Both the position numbers and the translations under genes were made by a program. Shown here in pieces: positions 52,890 to 64,000 of a stretch of 64,000 bases of DNA. The stretch spans positions 62,001 to 126,000 of the forward strand of contig NZ_NEFY01000001.1 of NCBI RefSeq assembly GCF_002258215.1, read 5' to 3'. The stretch is from Marinobacter vinifirmus. Lineage in GTDB: Bacteria; Pseudomonadota; Gammaproteobacteria; Pseudomonadales; Oleiphilaceae. The stretch's first letter is position 1. Every line of letters begins with the position of its first letter. The notes below the pieces were generated by a model. The model was not told the origin of the DNA. It did not search any database and was given only the letters and a program-made list of their open reading frames with translations.

Positions 52890-54008
52890 TCAGGATGATG
52901 GATTCAGTACCCGGGTGATACGTGCCAGCCGCTCATTCCGGATTGCTTCGCCGAGCTCTTTGCCCATGAAGCCCTGTTTTAGCAAGTCCTGCGGATTTAC
53001 ACCGGTAGCTTCTCCTGCAGCGGCGTGCAGCTGCTCCAGAAGGCTCTGTTGCGCCTCCGGGAGCGTGCAGGCCAATGTGTCAAGCAGGGCATCGAAACGC
53101 TCGCTGCGGCGCCACAGGTCTGCGGCATCCAGCAGCTCCAGGGTATCTTCCGCAGAAAGGCTGTCTGCAGGATGTCGGGACAGTTCGGCCATAAACCGGC
53201 ATACCAGCCGGCTCATATCCCGGCAATCATTAGGGCTTTTCATGGACTTTGCCCGGGTAATGGCCAGCTCTTCAGGCACGGCGCCCAGGAGGGCGGCGAA
53301 GCGCTGGGCGGTGTTGCCCTGCTGGTGGTGAATGCACGCCAGTGCCTTAACGCCGGCCCGGAACACGGTTGCATCCTCCAGCTCCGGAATCAGCACCCCC
53401 AAAGCTCCGAGTTCACGGAGTACTTCGAAAAATACGGTGGGTGCGTTTTCGTGCAGTGCCCGCTGGATTTCCTGCCATACCCGTTCCGGCACCAGATGTT
53501 CCAGTTCGCCATCGGTAATCATCTGGCGCATTAGGGTCATGGTTTCAGGACAGATGCTGAAGCCCAGCGGATGCAGGCGGGCGGCAAAGCGGGCGGTGCG
53601 CAGAATACGCAGGGGGTCTTCGGCAAAGGCTTCGGACACATGGCGCAGGGTTTTGTGCTCAAGATCGGCATGGCCGTCGAACGGGTCCACCAGCTGGCCG
53701 TCTTCAGCCTGCGCCATGGCGTTGATGGTCAGGTCCCGGCGCTTGAGGTCTTCCTCCAGGGTAACGTCCGGCGCGCTGTACACGGAAAAACCGTGGTAGC
53801 CGCGGCCCTGTTTGCGCTCAGTGCGGGCCAGGGCATATTCCTCGCCGGTTTTCGGGTGCAGGAACACCGGGAAGTCGGCACCTACCTGCTTGAAGCCCCG
53901 CGCCTTCATCTGCTCCGGTGTGGCGCCAACCACCACCCAGTCCCGGTCTTTGACCTTCAGGCCCAACAGTTGGTCACGAACGGCGCCGCCTACCAGATAG
54001 GTTTGCAT
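52890..54008 (-). CDS. cca: CCA-adding tRNA nucleotidyltransferase without HD domain
   Basis: Adds or repairs the CCA end of tRNAs. It is 372 residues, class II. The catalytic head is intact: YLVGGAVRDQLLG, the Asp pair in DRDWVVV and the DLTINAMA motif, then EDPLRILRTARFAARL. Enteric Cca (about 412 residues) has a C-terminal HD phosphohydrolase with CHDLGKG; the corresponding region here reads RFAALLGAVPEE and has no HD pair, so the extra phosphatase activities are absent. It follows sufE by 24 bases. Confidence 0.94.
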   Translation of the reverse strand: MQTYLVGGAVRDQLLGLKVKDRDWVVVGATPEQMKARGFKQVGADFPVFLHPKTGEEYALARTERKQGRGYHGFSVYSAPDVTLEEDLKRRDLTINAMAQAEDGQLVDPFDGHADLEHKTLRHVSEAFAEDPLRILRTARFAARLHPLGFSICPETMTLMRQMITDGELEHLVPERVWQEIQRALHENAPTVFFEVLRELGALGVLIPELEDATVFRAGVKALACIHHQQGNTAQRFAALLGAVPEELAITRAKSMKSPNDCRDMSRLVCRFMAELSRHPADSLSAEDTLELLDAADLWRRSERFDALLDTLACTLPEAQQSLLEQLHAAAGEATGVNPQDLLKQGFMGKELGEAIRNERLARITRVLNPSS

Positions 54009-54032
54009 GGGAAACCCTGTGTTTAAGCCGGC

Positions 54033-54491
54033 TCAGACTGCTTCTGTGGCTGCAATATCACGGATCTTGCCAACCATGGCACGCAGGCCGTTACCTCGGG
54101 TGGGAGAGATGTGGCGGAACAGGTTGAGTTGTTCGAACAGCTCGTCGATATCGGTAGCGAGCAGGTCGCGGGGTGTCTTGCCGTTCAGGGCCACCAGGAT
54201 GATGGCGGCCAGGCCACGTACGATGATGGCGTCGGAGTCGATCAGCAGGAACAGTTTGCCACTGTCTTCATCGTAATGGTGGATCAGCCAGACCTGGCTC
54301 TGGCAGCCGTGCACGTAGTTCTCTTCGATGCGGGCCTCATCCGGAAACGCCGGCAGCTGTTTGCCCAGGTCCACGATGTAGGCGTAGCGTTCTTCCCAGT
54401 CATCCAGGAATTCGAAGGCGTCCAGAACGTCTTCCAGGGTGGTCTTGGTACCGAGAGGGTTCTCGAGAAATTGTTCCTTGCTGGCGGTCAT
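54033..54491 (-). CDS. sufE: Cysteine desulfuration protein SufE
   Basis: Takes persulfide sulfur from SufS and passes it to SufB. It is 152 residues; the acceptor Cys is in NYVHGCQSQVWLI, and AFPDEARIEENYV is a family block. Its start overlaps the sufT stop by four bases, so it is co-transcribed with the suf genes. Confidence 0.95.
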   Translation of the reverse strand: MTASKEQFLENPLGTKTTLEDVLDAFEFLDDWEERYAYIVDLGKQLPAFPDEARIEENYVHGCQSQVWLIHHYDEDSGKLFLLIDSDAIIVRGLAAIILVALNGKTPRDLLATDIDELFEQLNLFRHISPTRGNGLRAMVGKIRDIAATEAV

Positions 54492-55030
54492 AGCATTCCC
54501 AGTTCAAGCTTGGCTTCGTCGGTGAGCATATCGTTGTTCCAGGGCGGATCAAAGGTGAGGTCTACGGTCACTTTGTCCACGTTGGGCACATGCTCTACCT
54601 TGGTTTGTACATCGTTGGTGATGACCGGCCCCATGCCGCAGCCAGCCGCGGTGAGGGTCATCTTGATGTACACGTGGTTGCCGTCTTCGGTGCCGTTCTG
54701 GATCTGGCAGTCGTAGATCAGGCCCAGGTCCACCACGTTCACCGGAATTTCCGGATCGTAGCAGTTGCGAAGGGCTTCCCACACCTGGTTTTCGTTAACC
54801 GTGCCGTCTTCCGGGGTCTCGAAGCTGCTTTCCAGGGGCTGTTTGCCCAAGGCATCGGCGTCGTGGCCTTCAATCCGGGCCAGGTTGCCGTTCACCGCCA
54901 CGGTAAAGGTGCCACCGAGGGACTGGGTGATGGTCACGAAGGTATCCGACGGAATCATGATTTCCGTACCGGAAGGCACCAGCCGGGCTTCCACTTCGCG
55001 CTTTGTCAGTACGACTTCCCGTTCTTGCAT
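54488..55030 (-). CDS. sufT: Fe-S assembly protein SufT (DUF59/MIP18 family)
   Basis: Auxiliary Fe-S maturation factor of 180 residues. An N-terminal region specific to SufT is followed by the DUF59 domain from about residue 80 (YDPEIPVNVVDLGLIYDCQI) with the conserved Cys in TLTAAGCGMGPVI and the DPPWNNDML end. In bacteria studied it matters when iron or Fe-S demand is high. It sits between sufA and sufE. Confidence 0.92.
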   Translation of the reverse strand: MQEREVVLTKREVEARLVPSGTEIMIPSDTFVTITQSLGGTFTVAVNGNLARIEGHDADALGKQPLESSFETPEDGTVNENQVWEALRNCYDPEIPVNVVDLGLIYDCQIQNGTEDGNHVYIKMTLTAAGCGMGPVITNDVQTKVEHVPNVDKVTVDLTFDPPWNNDMLTDEAKLELGML

Positions 55031-55048
55031 GCTCAGTAAGACCTCTAT

Positions 55049-55405
55049 TCAAGCCACCGTAAAACTCTCGCCGCACCCGCATTCCGCCGTGGCGTTGGGG
55101 TTGCGGAAGCGGAACAGGGAGTTCACGCCTTCGGTGACAAAGTCGATTTCAATGCCGTTTACCAGGGGCAGGTGTTCCTGCTTTACGTACACATCCACGC
55201 CGTCGATGGTAAAAATGCGGTCGTCGGATTCGGGGGTCTCTACCCACTGGGTTTCGTATTTGAAGCCGGAGCAGCCACTCTTTTTGATGGCCAGGCGAAT
55301 GCCCTTGGCTTCCGGTTTCTTGTCCAGTTGTTTGCGAACGTGTTTGACCGCCGTTGGGGTCATGGTCACGTTCACGGTGTTCGGGGTGAAGACTTCGGCT
55401 GTCAT
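55049..55405 (-). CDS. sufA: A-type Fe-S carrier SufA (HesB/IscA family)
   Basis: Carrier of 118 residues passing Fe-S clusters to apoproteins. The three ligand Cys are in KKSGCSGFKYE and AECGCGESF. It starts 12 bases downstream of sufS and precedes sufT. In E. coli sufA heads the operon; here it follows sufS. Confidence 0.95.
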   Translation of the reverse strand: MTAEVFTPNTVNVTMTPTAVKHVRKQLDKKPEAKGIRLAIKKSGCSGFKYETQWVETPESDDRIFTIDGVDVYVKQEHLPLVNGIEIDFVTEGVNSLFRFRNPNATAECGCGESFTVA

Positions 55406-55417
55406 GTTTCCACCTCC

Positions 55418-56671
<1,254 letters not shown>

Positions 56672-56676
56672 GCCGC

Positions 56677-57960
56677 TCAGGCCTCCTGAAAGGTTTGATC
56701 GAAGAAGTCATTCAACCGCGCCTGGGCGGTGTCGCGCACGGCTTCTACCGGAATCTGCTCGACCAGCTCGTTGATGAATGCCATGGTCAGCAATACGTTG
56801 GCCTGCCGGCGACCGATGCCTCGGGAAACCAGGTAGAACACGGAAGTTTCATCCAGCTGGCCAATGGTAGCTCCGTGGGCGCACTTGACGTCATCCGCGT
56901 AGATTTCCAGCTCCGGCTTGGTGTCGATCTCGGCACCGTTGGAGAGCAGCAGGTTCTTGTTGTTCATATCCGCGTTGGACTTCTGGGCGTCCTGGTGGAT
57001 ATGAATCCGGCCATTAAACACCGCGTGGGACTGGTCCGCAGCAATGTTGCGGTAGGTCTCTTCGCTGTTGCAGTGGGCGGCTACGTGGTCAATGGAGGTG
57101 TGGTTGTCGTAGTGCTGTTTACCCTGGGTAACCACCACGCCATTGAGCTTGGTTTCCGCGCCTTCGCCTTCCAGGCGAACTTGCAGGTCGTGCCGGCGCA
57201 GCGGGCCGCCGAAGCCTACGCAGTGGCTCTCGAAGCGGGAGTTGCGCTGTTGCAGTACGCCGGTAGCGCCAATGTGCTGCACAGTTTCGCCTTCCATTGT
57301 CAGGCGAATGCTGGTGATGTTGGCGCCATCAGCCAGCTGGAATTCGGTAACGGTATCAACCAGGGCCGCAGAATCGCCTTCGGAAACATAGGCTTCCACC
57401 AGCGTCATCTCGCTGTTGGTGCCGGCCTCGACAAAAATGCGCGGGAAGGCAGAGCCGTTCTGGGTGGCCGCGGTTTCATGTAGAATAAACAGTGGCTTGT
57501 CCAGCACGGTGTTAGCGGCCAGGCGGATCAGCAGGCCGTCTTCAAAGCGGGCGCTGTTGATCTGGGCAAACTGGGTTTGCTCTGCATCGAGGGTGCTGCC
57601 CAGTTTCTGCGCCAGGGAGCTGGCGTCGTCCGCATCCAGGTCGCTGAAGTGCTGAACGGTGATGCCGCCCTGGTCCGGGTACTGGCTGTCGGCGCGGTTG
57701 ATTGCACCGTTGTTGAGCACAATCCGGTAACCGGGTACGTCCAGGCTGCTGGCCTTTTCGGTAGCCGGCAGCGTGGCGGCCATGTCTTCGGTCAGCTTCA
57801 GGTACTTGCTGGAGTATTTCCAGTTTTCGGTTTTCCGGGTCGGCATGGGCATGTCTGCCAGTGCTGCAGCCCGCTCGTTACGCACTGCCAGCAAAGGGTC
57901 CGGCAGGGATTGCCCGGCCGGCTGCAGGAAAGCGCCGGAAAGCATAGGTACAGATTTCAT
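56677..57960 (-). CDS. sufD: Fe-S scaffold subunit SufD
   Basis: Beta-helix subunit of the SufBC2D scaffold, 427 residues. HNGRIHIHQDAQKSNADMNN (in part: FNGRIHIHQDAQKSNADMN) and YADDVKCAHGATIGQLDE are conserved; the His of the last block is important for cluster assembly. It follows sufC by 15 bases. Confidence 0.95.
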   Translation of the reverse strand: MKSVPMLSGAFLQPAGQSLPDPLLAVRNERAAALADMPMPTRKTENWKYSSKYLKLTEDMAATLPATEKASSLDVPGYRIVLNNGAINRADSQYPDQGGITVQHFSDLDADDASSLAQKLGSTLDAEQTQFAQINSARFEDGLLIRLAANTVLDKPLFILHETAATQNGSAFPRIFVEAGTNSEMTLVEAYVSEGDSAALVDTVTEFQLADGANITSIRLTMEGETVQHIGATGVLQQRNSRFESHCVGFGGPLRRHDLQVRLEGEGAETKLNGVVVTQGKQHYDNHTSIDHVAAHCNSEETYRNIAADQSHAVFNGRIHIHQDAQKSNADMNNKNLLLSNGAEIDTKPELEIYADDVKCAHGATIGQLDETSVFYLVSRGIGRRQANVLLTMAFINELVEQIPVEAVRDTAQARLNDFFDQTFQEA

Positions 57961-57975
57961 TCCGCGGCCTCCTGA

Positions 57976-58737
57976 TCAGTTGCTGGTGTCTTCGTCTTTG
58001 ATGCCCAACCAGCCGTAACCTTTTTCTTCCAGTTCCAGGGCCAGTTCGCGGCCGCCGGATTTGACGATTCTGCCGCCGGCCAGTACGTGCACGTAATCCG
58101 GCACGATGTGGTTCAGCAGGCGCTGGTAGTGGGTCACCATCAGGATGGCGCGGTCTTCGGCGCGCAGGGCGTTGACGCCGTTGGATACGACTTGCAGGGC
58201 GTCGATGTCGAGGCCGGAGTCGGTTTCATCCAGAATGGCCAGTTTCGGCTGCAGCAGCAGGGCCTGCATGATTTCGTTACGCTTTTTCTCGCCACCGGAG
58301 AAACCTTCGTTGACGCCGCGCTTGAGGAAGGCCGGGTCCAGGTCTACCTGCTTGGAGACTTCCTTCGCCAGCTTCATGAACTCGGCAGCGTTCATTTCTT
58401 CTTCGCCCCGGTGCTTGCGCATGGCATTTACGGCGGTGCGCAGGAACTGCAGGTTGCTTACGCCGGGGATTTCCACCGGGTACTGGAATGCCAGGAAGAT
58501 GCCTTCCCGGGCGCGTTCTTCGGTTTCCAGGTCCAGCAGGTTGTCGCCGTTGAGGGTGACTTCGCCGCTGGTGACTTCAAATGCGTCGTTGCCTGCCAGA
58601 ACCTGTGACAGGGTACTCTTACCGGAACCGTTCGGGCCCATGATGGCGTGAACTTCCCCGGCTTTGATCTCCAGGTTGATGCCTTTGAGGATTTCTTTGC
58701 CCTCAACGGAGGCGTGCAGGTTTTTGATGCTCAGCAT
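57976..58737 (-). CDS. sufC: Fe-S scaffold ATPase SufC
   Basis: ABC-type ATPase of the SufBCD complex, 253 residues, not membrane-bound. Walker A GPNGSGKSTLS, signature GFSGGEKKRNEI, Walker B LAILDETDSGLD (the family variant of DEP). It is preceded by a 194-base gap with repeat element C, within the suf operon. Confidence 0.96.
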   Translation of the reverse strand: MLSIKNLHASVEGKEILKGINLEIKAGEVHAIMGPNGSGKSTLSQVLAGNDAFEVTSGEVTLNGDNLLDLETEERAREGIFLAFQYPVEIPGVSNLQFLRTAVNAMRKHRGEEEMNAAEFMKLAKEVSKQVDLDPAFLKRGVNEGFSGGEKKRNEIMQALLLQPKLAILDETDSGLDIDALQVVSNGVNALRAEDRAILMVTHYQRLLNHIVPDYVHVLAGGRIVKSGGRELALELEEKGYGWLGIKDEDTSN

Positions 58738-58783
58738 TTGTACGCTTCTCTCTTTTTAACCGTCTGAATTCTTTTCCTGCCCC

Positions 58784-58914
58784 AAGTATGGGGGAGTCAG
58801 CCATCAGGGTGTCCCTTCCGGGATACGCTGTGAATACGTCCCTGTACGCTCGACAAAATCATCCCTGATTTTGACGATCCCGGAAGGGACACCCTGACGG
58901 CTTCCGTGATACTT
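58784..58914. repeat. Dispersed inverted-repeat element, copy C
   Basis: The inner 24 bases of the arms (58800-58823 and 58878-58901) pair with one mismatch, and the outer parts pair less well out to AAGTAT/ATACTT. On the minus strand, which is the suf mRNA strand, the core holds AAAATC-AGGGAT-GATTTT (58855-58872) and TACAGGGACGTA (58835-58846). It lies between sufB and sufC. Confidence 0.85.
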
Positions 58915-58931
58915 GTGTGTATGCCGTCCTG

Positions 58932-60380
<1,449 letters not shown>

Positions 60381-60474
60381 GATCGTCGCTCCGTAATTCT
60401 CTCATCTGGGGCTTGGTGCCTGAGTGGCGGGGCAGGGCTCTGTTGGCCCGGTTTCCCGATGTTTCTGGCGAGTG

Positions 60475-60507
60475 ATTATACAATACCAGAGTAATTTAGT
60501 CAGGTAT
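60475..60507 (-). promoter_or_regulatory. suf promoter with IscR type-1 operator
   Basis: On the minus strand the -10 is TATAAT (60475-60480) and the -35 is CTGACT (60498-60503) with 17 bases between. The 25 bases at 60483-60507 match the published IscR type-1 consensus (ATASYYGACTR... YAGTCRRSTAT) at 23 of 25 positions; the halves read ATACCTGACTA and TACTCTGGTAT. The site covers the -35. Binding is inferred. Confidence 0.75.
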
Positions 60508-60577
60508 TAAATCGGTCGATCAGGGATTATACCTTAATCGGCCCTTAGGGCACTAAGGGCCGACCGAAGATGGCAGG

Positions 60578-61894
60578 TCAGTCGCGGGCAGGCAGGATGC
60601 GGGTCAGGTAGCTGAATTGCAGGGATTCAGGCAGGCCTTCCGGCTTGGGAATGCGCACAAAGTGGCCGCTGCCCGGTGCGTATTCCATGGCTTCGCCATT
60701 GCGGTTTTCCATGGCATTGGCACGGAACTGAAGGTTGCCGGCCGGGGTGATCAGTTCAAGCTGGTCGCCCGGTGCGAACTTGTTCTTCACGTCGATGGTG
60801 AGCCAGCGGTCATCGGCGTCGCTGATGGTGCCGACCACCTGCTGGGTGCCGAGGTACGAGGAGCCCTGTTCGTAGGTCTGGTATTCCTGGGGTACGTGGC
60901 GACGCAGGAAGCCTTCGGTGTAGCCCCGGTTAGATAGCGCTTCCAGTTCATCCATCATATGCATGTCGAAGGGCTTTCCGGCGAGGGCATCGTCGATGGC
61001 CTTGCGGTACACCTGGGTGGTGCGGGCCACGTAGTAGGTGCTCTTGGTGCGACCTTCGATTTTCAGGGAGTGCACGCCCATGTTCACCAGTTCCGCCACG
61101 TGCTGGATGGCACGCAGGTCCTTGGAGTTCATGATGTAGGTGCCGTGTTCGTCCTCGTAGGCGGGAATGAAGCCTCCGGGGCGGTTGGGCTCTTCCAGCA
61201 GGATTTCTTTGGGTTCGAAGGTTTCCACGCTGTCGGCAGAGGTGGCAATCAGGTCGCCGGTCTGGTCATGGCTGTGCTGCACCGGCTTGTAGTTCCAGCG
61301 GCAGGCGTTGGTGCAGGCGCCCTGGTTGGCGTCCCGGTGGTTCATGTAGCCAGACAGCAGGCAGCGGCCGGAGTAGGCCATGCACAGGGCGCCGTGCACG
61401 AACACTTCCAGTTCCATTTCCGGCACTTTCTCACGGATCTCGCGGATTTCATTCAGGGCCAGTTCCCGGGACAGGATCACCCGGTTGATGCCTTGGCGGC
61501 GCCAGAATTCCACGGTGGCCCAGTTTACGGCGTTGGCCTGCACCGACAGGTGGATGGGCTGGTCCGGCCAGTTTTCCCGTACCAGCATGATCAGCCCGGG
61601 GTCCGACATGATCAGGGCATCCGGCTTTTGCTCCAGCACCGGGGCAAGGTCTCTCAGGTAACTGCGCACCTTGTCGTTGTGGGGCGCAATGTTGGAGACC
61701 AGGTAGAACTGTTTACCCAGTTCGTGGGCCCTTTCAATACCTGCGCCCAGGGCTGCAACGTCTTTGAAACTGTTGTTCCTTACTCTCAGGGAGTACCTTG
61801 GCTGGCCGGCGTAAACGGCATCGGCACCGTAGGCAAAGGCGGTTTCCAGGTGTTCGGGGGTGCCGGCGGGAGCGAGCAGTTCCGGGAAAGTCAT
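60578..61894 (-). CDS. trhP: tRNA 5-hydroxyuridine synthesis protein TrhP (peptidase U32 family)
   Basis: Needed for hydroxylation of U34 in several tRNAs; formerly YegQ. It is 438 residues. The U32 signature EVFVHGALCMAYSGRCLLSG and the Cys cluster GACTNACRWNY are present, and the start PELLAPAGTPEHLETAFAYG is diagnostic. The ATG at 61894 has GGAG five bases upstream; the ATG at 61984 would add 30 residues outside the family and is rejected. Single gene. Confidence 0.92.
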   Translation of the reverse strand: MTFPELLAPAGTPEHLETAFAYGADAVYAGQPRYSLRVRNNSFKDVAALGAGIERAHELGKQFYLVSNIAPHNDKVRSYLRDLAPVLEQKPDALIMSDPGLIMLVRENWPDQPIHLSVQANAVNWATVEFWRRQGINRVILSRELALNEIREIREKVPEMELEVFVHGALCMAYSGRCLLSGYMNHRDANQGACTNACRWNYKPVQHSHDQTGDLIATSADSVETFEPKEILLEEPNRPGGFIPAYEDEHGTYIMNSKDLRAIQHVAELVNMGVHSLKIEGRTKSTYYVARTTQVYRKAIDDALAGKPFDMHMMDELEALSNRGYTEGFLRRHVPQEYQTYEQGSSYLGTQQVVGTISDADDRWLTIDVKNKFAPGDQLELITPAGNLQFRANAMENRNGEAMEYAPGSGHFVRIPKPEGLPESLQFSYLTRILPARD

Positions 61895-62083
61895 GGTGTC
61901 TCCGGGTTTTTTCAGGAAGTCGATGGCTGCAGGTGGGCTATTATGGAAAGGGTGCAGTTTTCCATAAACGGGTGGCTGTGCCATTGATCTCGCTCAAAGG
62001 TCTTATTGATCGGTTTCGGCTAACATGTGTACGCTGATGGCGTTTGCAGATTGGGCCAGCATGAAATGGCAGGAGGAACCAGT

Positions 62084-62440
62084 ATGGCATCAGAGCCTGT
62101 AAGGCCTGAAAATTCAAAGCGTTCCCTGAGCATTCGGGTGAGTAAGCTGATCCGGGTTCAGTTGGAACGGGGAAAGGTAGGTGTTGAAACGGTGGCCGGG
62201 CAGTTGAATATGAGCCGCTACACCCTGCACAAAAAGTTGCGCGAAGAGGGACTGACGTTTGCAGCCTTGTTGGAGCAAGTGCGCCGAGAGCAGGCACTGA
62301 CTTACATGAAGGATAAAACCAAGCCGCTGGTAGAAATCGCCGAACAGCTTGGTTTCTCGGAGCTGAGTGCATTCAGCCGGGCGTTCAAGCGCTGGATGGG
62401 CACTCCGCCGGCTGAATACCGCTCACTCAGGCTGTCCTGA
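62084..62440 (+). CDS. AraC-type DNA-binding domain protein, stand-alone
   Basis: A 118-residue protein made almost wholly of an AraC/XylS double helix-turn-helix (VETVAGQLNMSRYTLHKKLR; then LVEIAEQLGFSELSAFSRAF and KRWMGTPPAEYRS). The N-terminal ligand domain of about 200 residues found in the nearest OruR-like relatives is missing. AGGAGGA six to seven bases before the ATG at 62084 supports a real gene rather than a fragment; ATGs at 62027 and 62066 lack such a site. It converges on fabB and abuts its stop. Targets unknown. Confidence 0.8.
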   Translation: MASEPVRPENSKRSLSIRVSKLIRVQLERGKVGVETVAGQLNMSRYTLHKKLREEGLTFAALLEQVRREQALTYMKDKTKPLVEIAEQLGFSELSAFSRAFKRWMGTPPAEYRSLRLS

Positions 62441-63652
62441 TCACACCTTCTTGAAAATCAGGGTGGCGTTGGTGCCGCCGAAGCCGAAGCTGTTGCTCAT
62501 CACCAGGTCCATGTTCTGGTTGTCCATGCGTTCACGAACGATGGGGTAGCCTTCGGCACCTTCATCCAGGTTCTGGATGTTGGCAGACGGGGCAATAAAG
62601 CCTTCCCGTTGCATGATCAGGCTGTAGATTGCCTCATGCACGCCGGCGGCACCCAGGGCGTGGCCGCACAGGGGCTTGGTGGAACTCAGCGGTGGAATCT
62701 TGTCACCGAAGGTTTCCTTCAGGGCTTTCAGCTCGGTTACGTCGCCAGCCGGGGTGCTGGTGCCGTGGGTGTTGATGTAGCTGATTTCGCCGTCGATGTT
62801 GGCCATGGCCTGTTTCATGCAGCGAATGGCGCCTTCACCGCTCGGGGCAACCATGTCGGCGCCGTCAGATGTGGCACCGAAGCCGACCAGTTCGGCCAGG
62901 ATGGTGGCACCGCGGGCTTCCGCGTGTTCCAGTGATTCCAGTACCAGCGTGCCGCCACCACCGGAGATCACGAAACCGTCACGGTCTGCATCGTAGGTGC
63001 GCGAGGCCTGTTCCGGCGTGTCGTTGTACTTGGTGGACAGTGCGCCCATGGCATCGAACATCAGGCTCAGGGTCCAGTGGATGTCTTCGCCACCGCCGGC
63101 CAGCATCACATCCTGGCGGCCCAGCGCGATCTGGTCAGCCGCGTGGCCGATACAGTGGGCACTGGTCGCGCAGGCAGAGGTAATGCCGTAGTTGATGCCG
63201 GTAATACCGAACGCCGTGGTGATGGACGCGTTGATGGCGCTGCCCATGGTGCGGGGAACCCGGTAAGGGCCTACCCGGCGAATGCCTTTGTCGCGATGGG
63301 TGTCGATCGCATCCAGCAGTTCCACGGTGGACGCGCCACCGGTGCCGAATACGGCGCCCGTGGTGTTGGCACGCAGCTGCTCGTCGGTCAGGCCTGCCTG
63401 CTCGATGGCTTCTTTTGCTGCCAGGTAGCAGTAGCCTGCTGCCGGGCTCATAAAGCGCCAGATCTTACGGTCGATCAGCTCGGACAGGTTCAGGTCGATC
63501 TTGCCTGCTACGTGGCTGCGCAAGCCGTTGTCCCGGGCTTCCTCGCTGAAGGCAATGCCTGAGCGGGATTCACGAAGGGACTGGGCGACTTCTTTCTGGT
63601 TGTTGCCAAGGCTGGAGACAATCCCCATGCCGGTAATAACTACGCGACGCAT
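62441..63652 (-). CDS. fabB: 3-oxoacyl-ACP synthase I
   Basis: Elongating condensing enzyme needed for unsaturated fatty acids. It is 403 residues. The catalytic Cys is in [14 protein letters not shown], with the two His in [13 protein letters not shown] and [13 protein letters not shown]. It starts 11 bases after fabA on the same strand, the standard fabAB operon. Confidence 0.96.
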   Translation of the reverse strand: MRRVVITGMGIVSSLGNNQKEVAQSLRESRSGIAFSEEARDNGLRSHVAGKIDLNLSELIDRKIWRFMSPAAGYCYLAAKEAIEQAGLTDEQLRANTTGAVFGTGGASTVELLDAIDTHRDKGIRRVGPYRVPRTMGSAINASITTAFGITGINYGITSACATSAHCIGHAADQIALGRQDVMLAGGGEDIHWTLSLMFDAMGALSTKYNDTPEQASRTYDADRDGFVISGGGGTLVLESLEHAEARGATILAELVGFGATSDGADMVAPSGEGAIRCMKQAMANIDGEISYINTHGTSTPAGDVTELKALKETFGDKIPPLSSTKPLCGHALGAAGVHEAIYSLIMQREGFIAPSANIQNLDEGAEGYPIVRERMDNQNMDLVMSNSFGFGGTNATLIFKKV

Positions 63653-63663
63653 CGTTCTAACTC

Positions 63664-64000
63664 CTAAAAGTCATCTGTAGAGGTGAACAGGCCAACCCGA
63701 AGGTCCTTGGCGGTATAGATTTCCCGCCCGTCCACTTCCATGCGGGCATCCGCAATGGCCATGGTCAGCTTGCGGCGGATGAGCCGCTTGATATCCAGGT
63801 AATAGGTTACCTTTTTGTTGTCAGGCAGAACCTGACCAAAGAATTTCACTTCGCCGGCACCCAGTGCCCGGCCCTTGCCTTCGCCACCGCTCCAGGCCAG
63901 GAAGAAACCGACCAGCTGCCACATGGCGTCGAGGCCCAGACAGCCCGGCATTACCGGATCGCTTTCGAAGTGAACCTTGAAGAACCAGAGGTCCGGGTTG
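63664..64000 (-). CDS. fabA: 3-hydroxydecanoyl-ACP dehydratase/isomerase, 3' part (start outside window)
   Basis: Introduces the cis double bond of unsaturated fatty acids at C10. About 112 codons remain of roughly 171; the start lies beyond base 64000. The active-site His is in [15 protein letters not shown] and the Asp in [13 protein letters not shown]. Stop TAG at 63664. First gene of fabAB. Confidence 0.95.
   Translation of the reverse strand, partial: NPDLWFFKVHFESDPVMPGCLGLDAMWQLVGFFLAWSGGEGKGRALGAGEVKFFGQVLPDNKKVTYYLDIKRLIRRKLTMAIADARMEVDGREIYTAKDLRVGLFTSTDDF

Overview
The window reads as about 58% GC chromosomal DNA of a marine gammaproteobacterium, most likely Marinobacter or a close relative. 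This is judged from gene content and order: hisBHAF, gpmI-envC-ctpA-yibQ, yibN-secB, mutY-yggX, sufBCDSA with sufT and sufE, fabAB, and arginine uptake next to the AST pathway. No ribosomal RNA is present to fix the genus. No phage, insertion sequence, transposase or CRISPR array was seen; most of the window is ordinary housekeeping and transport DNA.

Layout. 1-785 is the 3' end of astB. 792-5699 is a divergent tetR / RND efflux pair. 5718-10019 is an arginine/ornithine ABC transporter followed by astE, all on the minus strand. 10212-11931 holds a DUF4124 protein and a Bcr/CflA exporter. 11935-20289 is an iron-siderophore region: a four-gene FecBCDE-like ABC transporter, a LysR regulator, a TonB receptor, a second binding lipoprotein, a DUF2218 protein, and Fur-box-like sites. 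20312-22057 has a LysE exporter, a 51-residue ArfA-like protein and an orphan ParA. 22273-25806 encodes one large c-di-GMP protein (hemerythrin-PAS-GAF-PAS-GGDEF-EAL-CZB). 25866-29345 has an esterase, an aromatic amino-acid permease, a 5'-truncated peroxiredoxin, a higBA toxin-antitoxin pair and tRNA-Phe. 29465-33117 is yggX, mutY and an AsmA protein. 33322-36846 is an SRPBCC protein and hisBHAF. 37016-42039 is gpmI-envC-ctpA-yibQ on the minus strand, and 42266-43311 is yibN and secB. 43453-50405 is a complete heme-uptake operon (TonB receptor, HmuY, HmuS, HmuTUV). 50363-60380 on the minus strand is suf (B, C, D, S, A, T, E), then cca, a pteridine reductase, a thiolase and trmL. The window ends with trhP, a HTH-only AraC protein, fabB and the 3' part of fabA.

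How it works together. Iron is the main theme: siderophore uptake and heme uptake carry Fur-like sites, and the Suf machinery consumes the iron and has a strong IscR type-1 operator in its promoter. Nitrogen and carbon supply from arginine links the ABC transporter to AstB and AstE.

The most unusual finding is a family of three dispersed elements (6793-6906, 35165-35288, 58784-58914). Each has long terminal inverted repeats whose sequences differ between copies, enclosing a common core of two small hairpins with GGA in the loop. The core of the second copy matches the published CsrA SELEX consensus exactly. All three lie between co-directional genes. Positions and base pairing were read directly; the CsrA link is inference.
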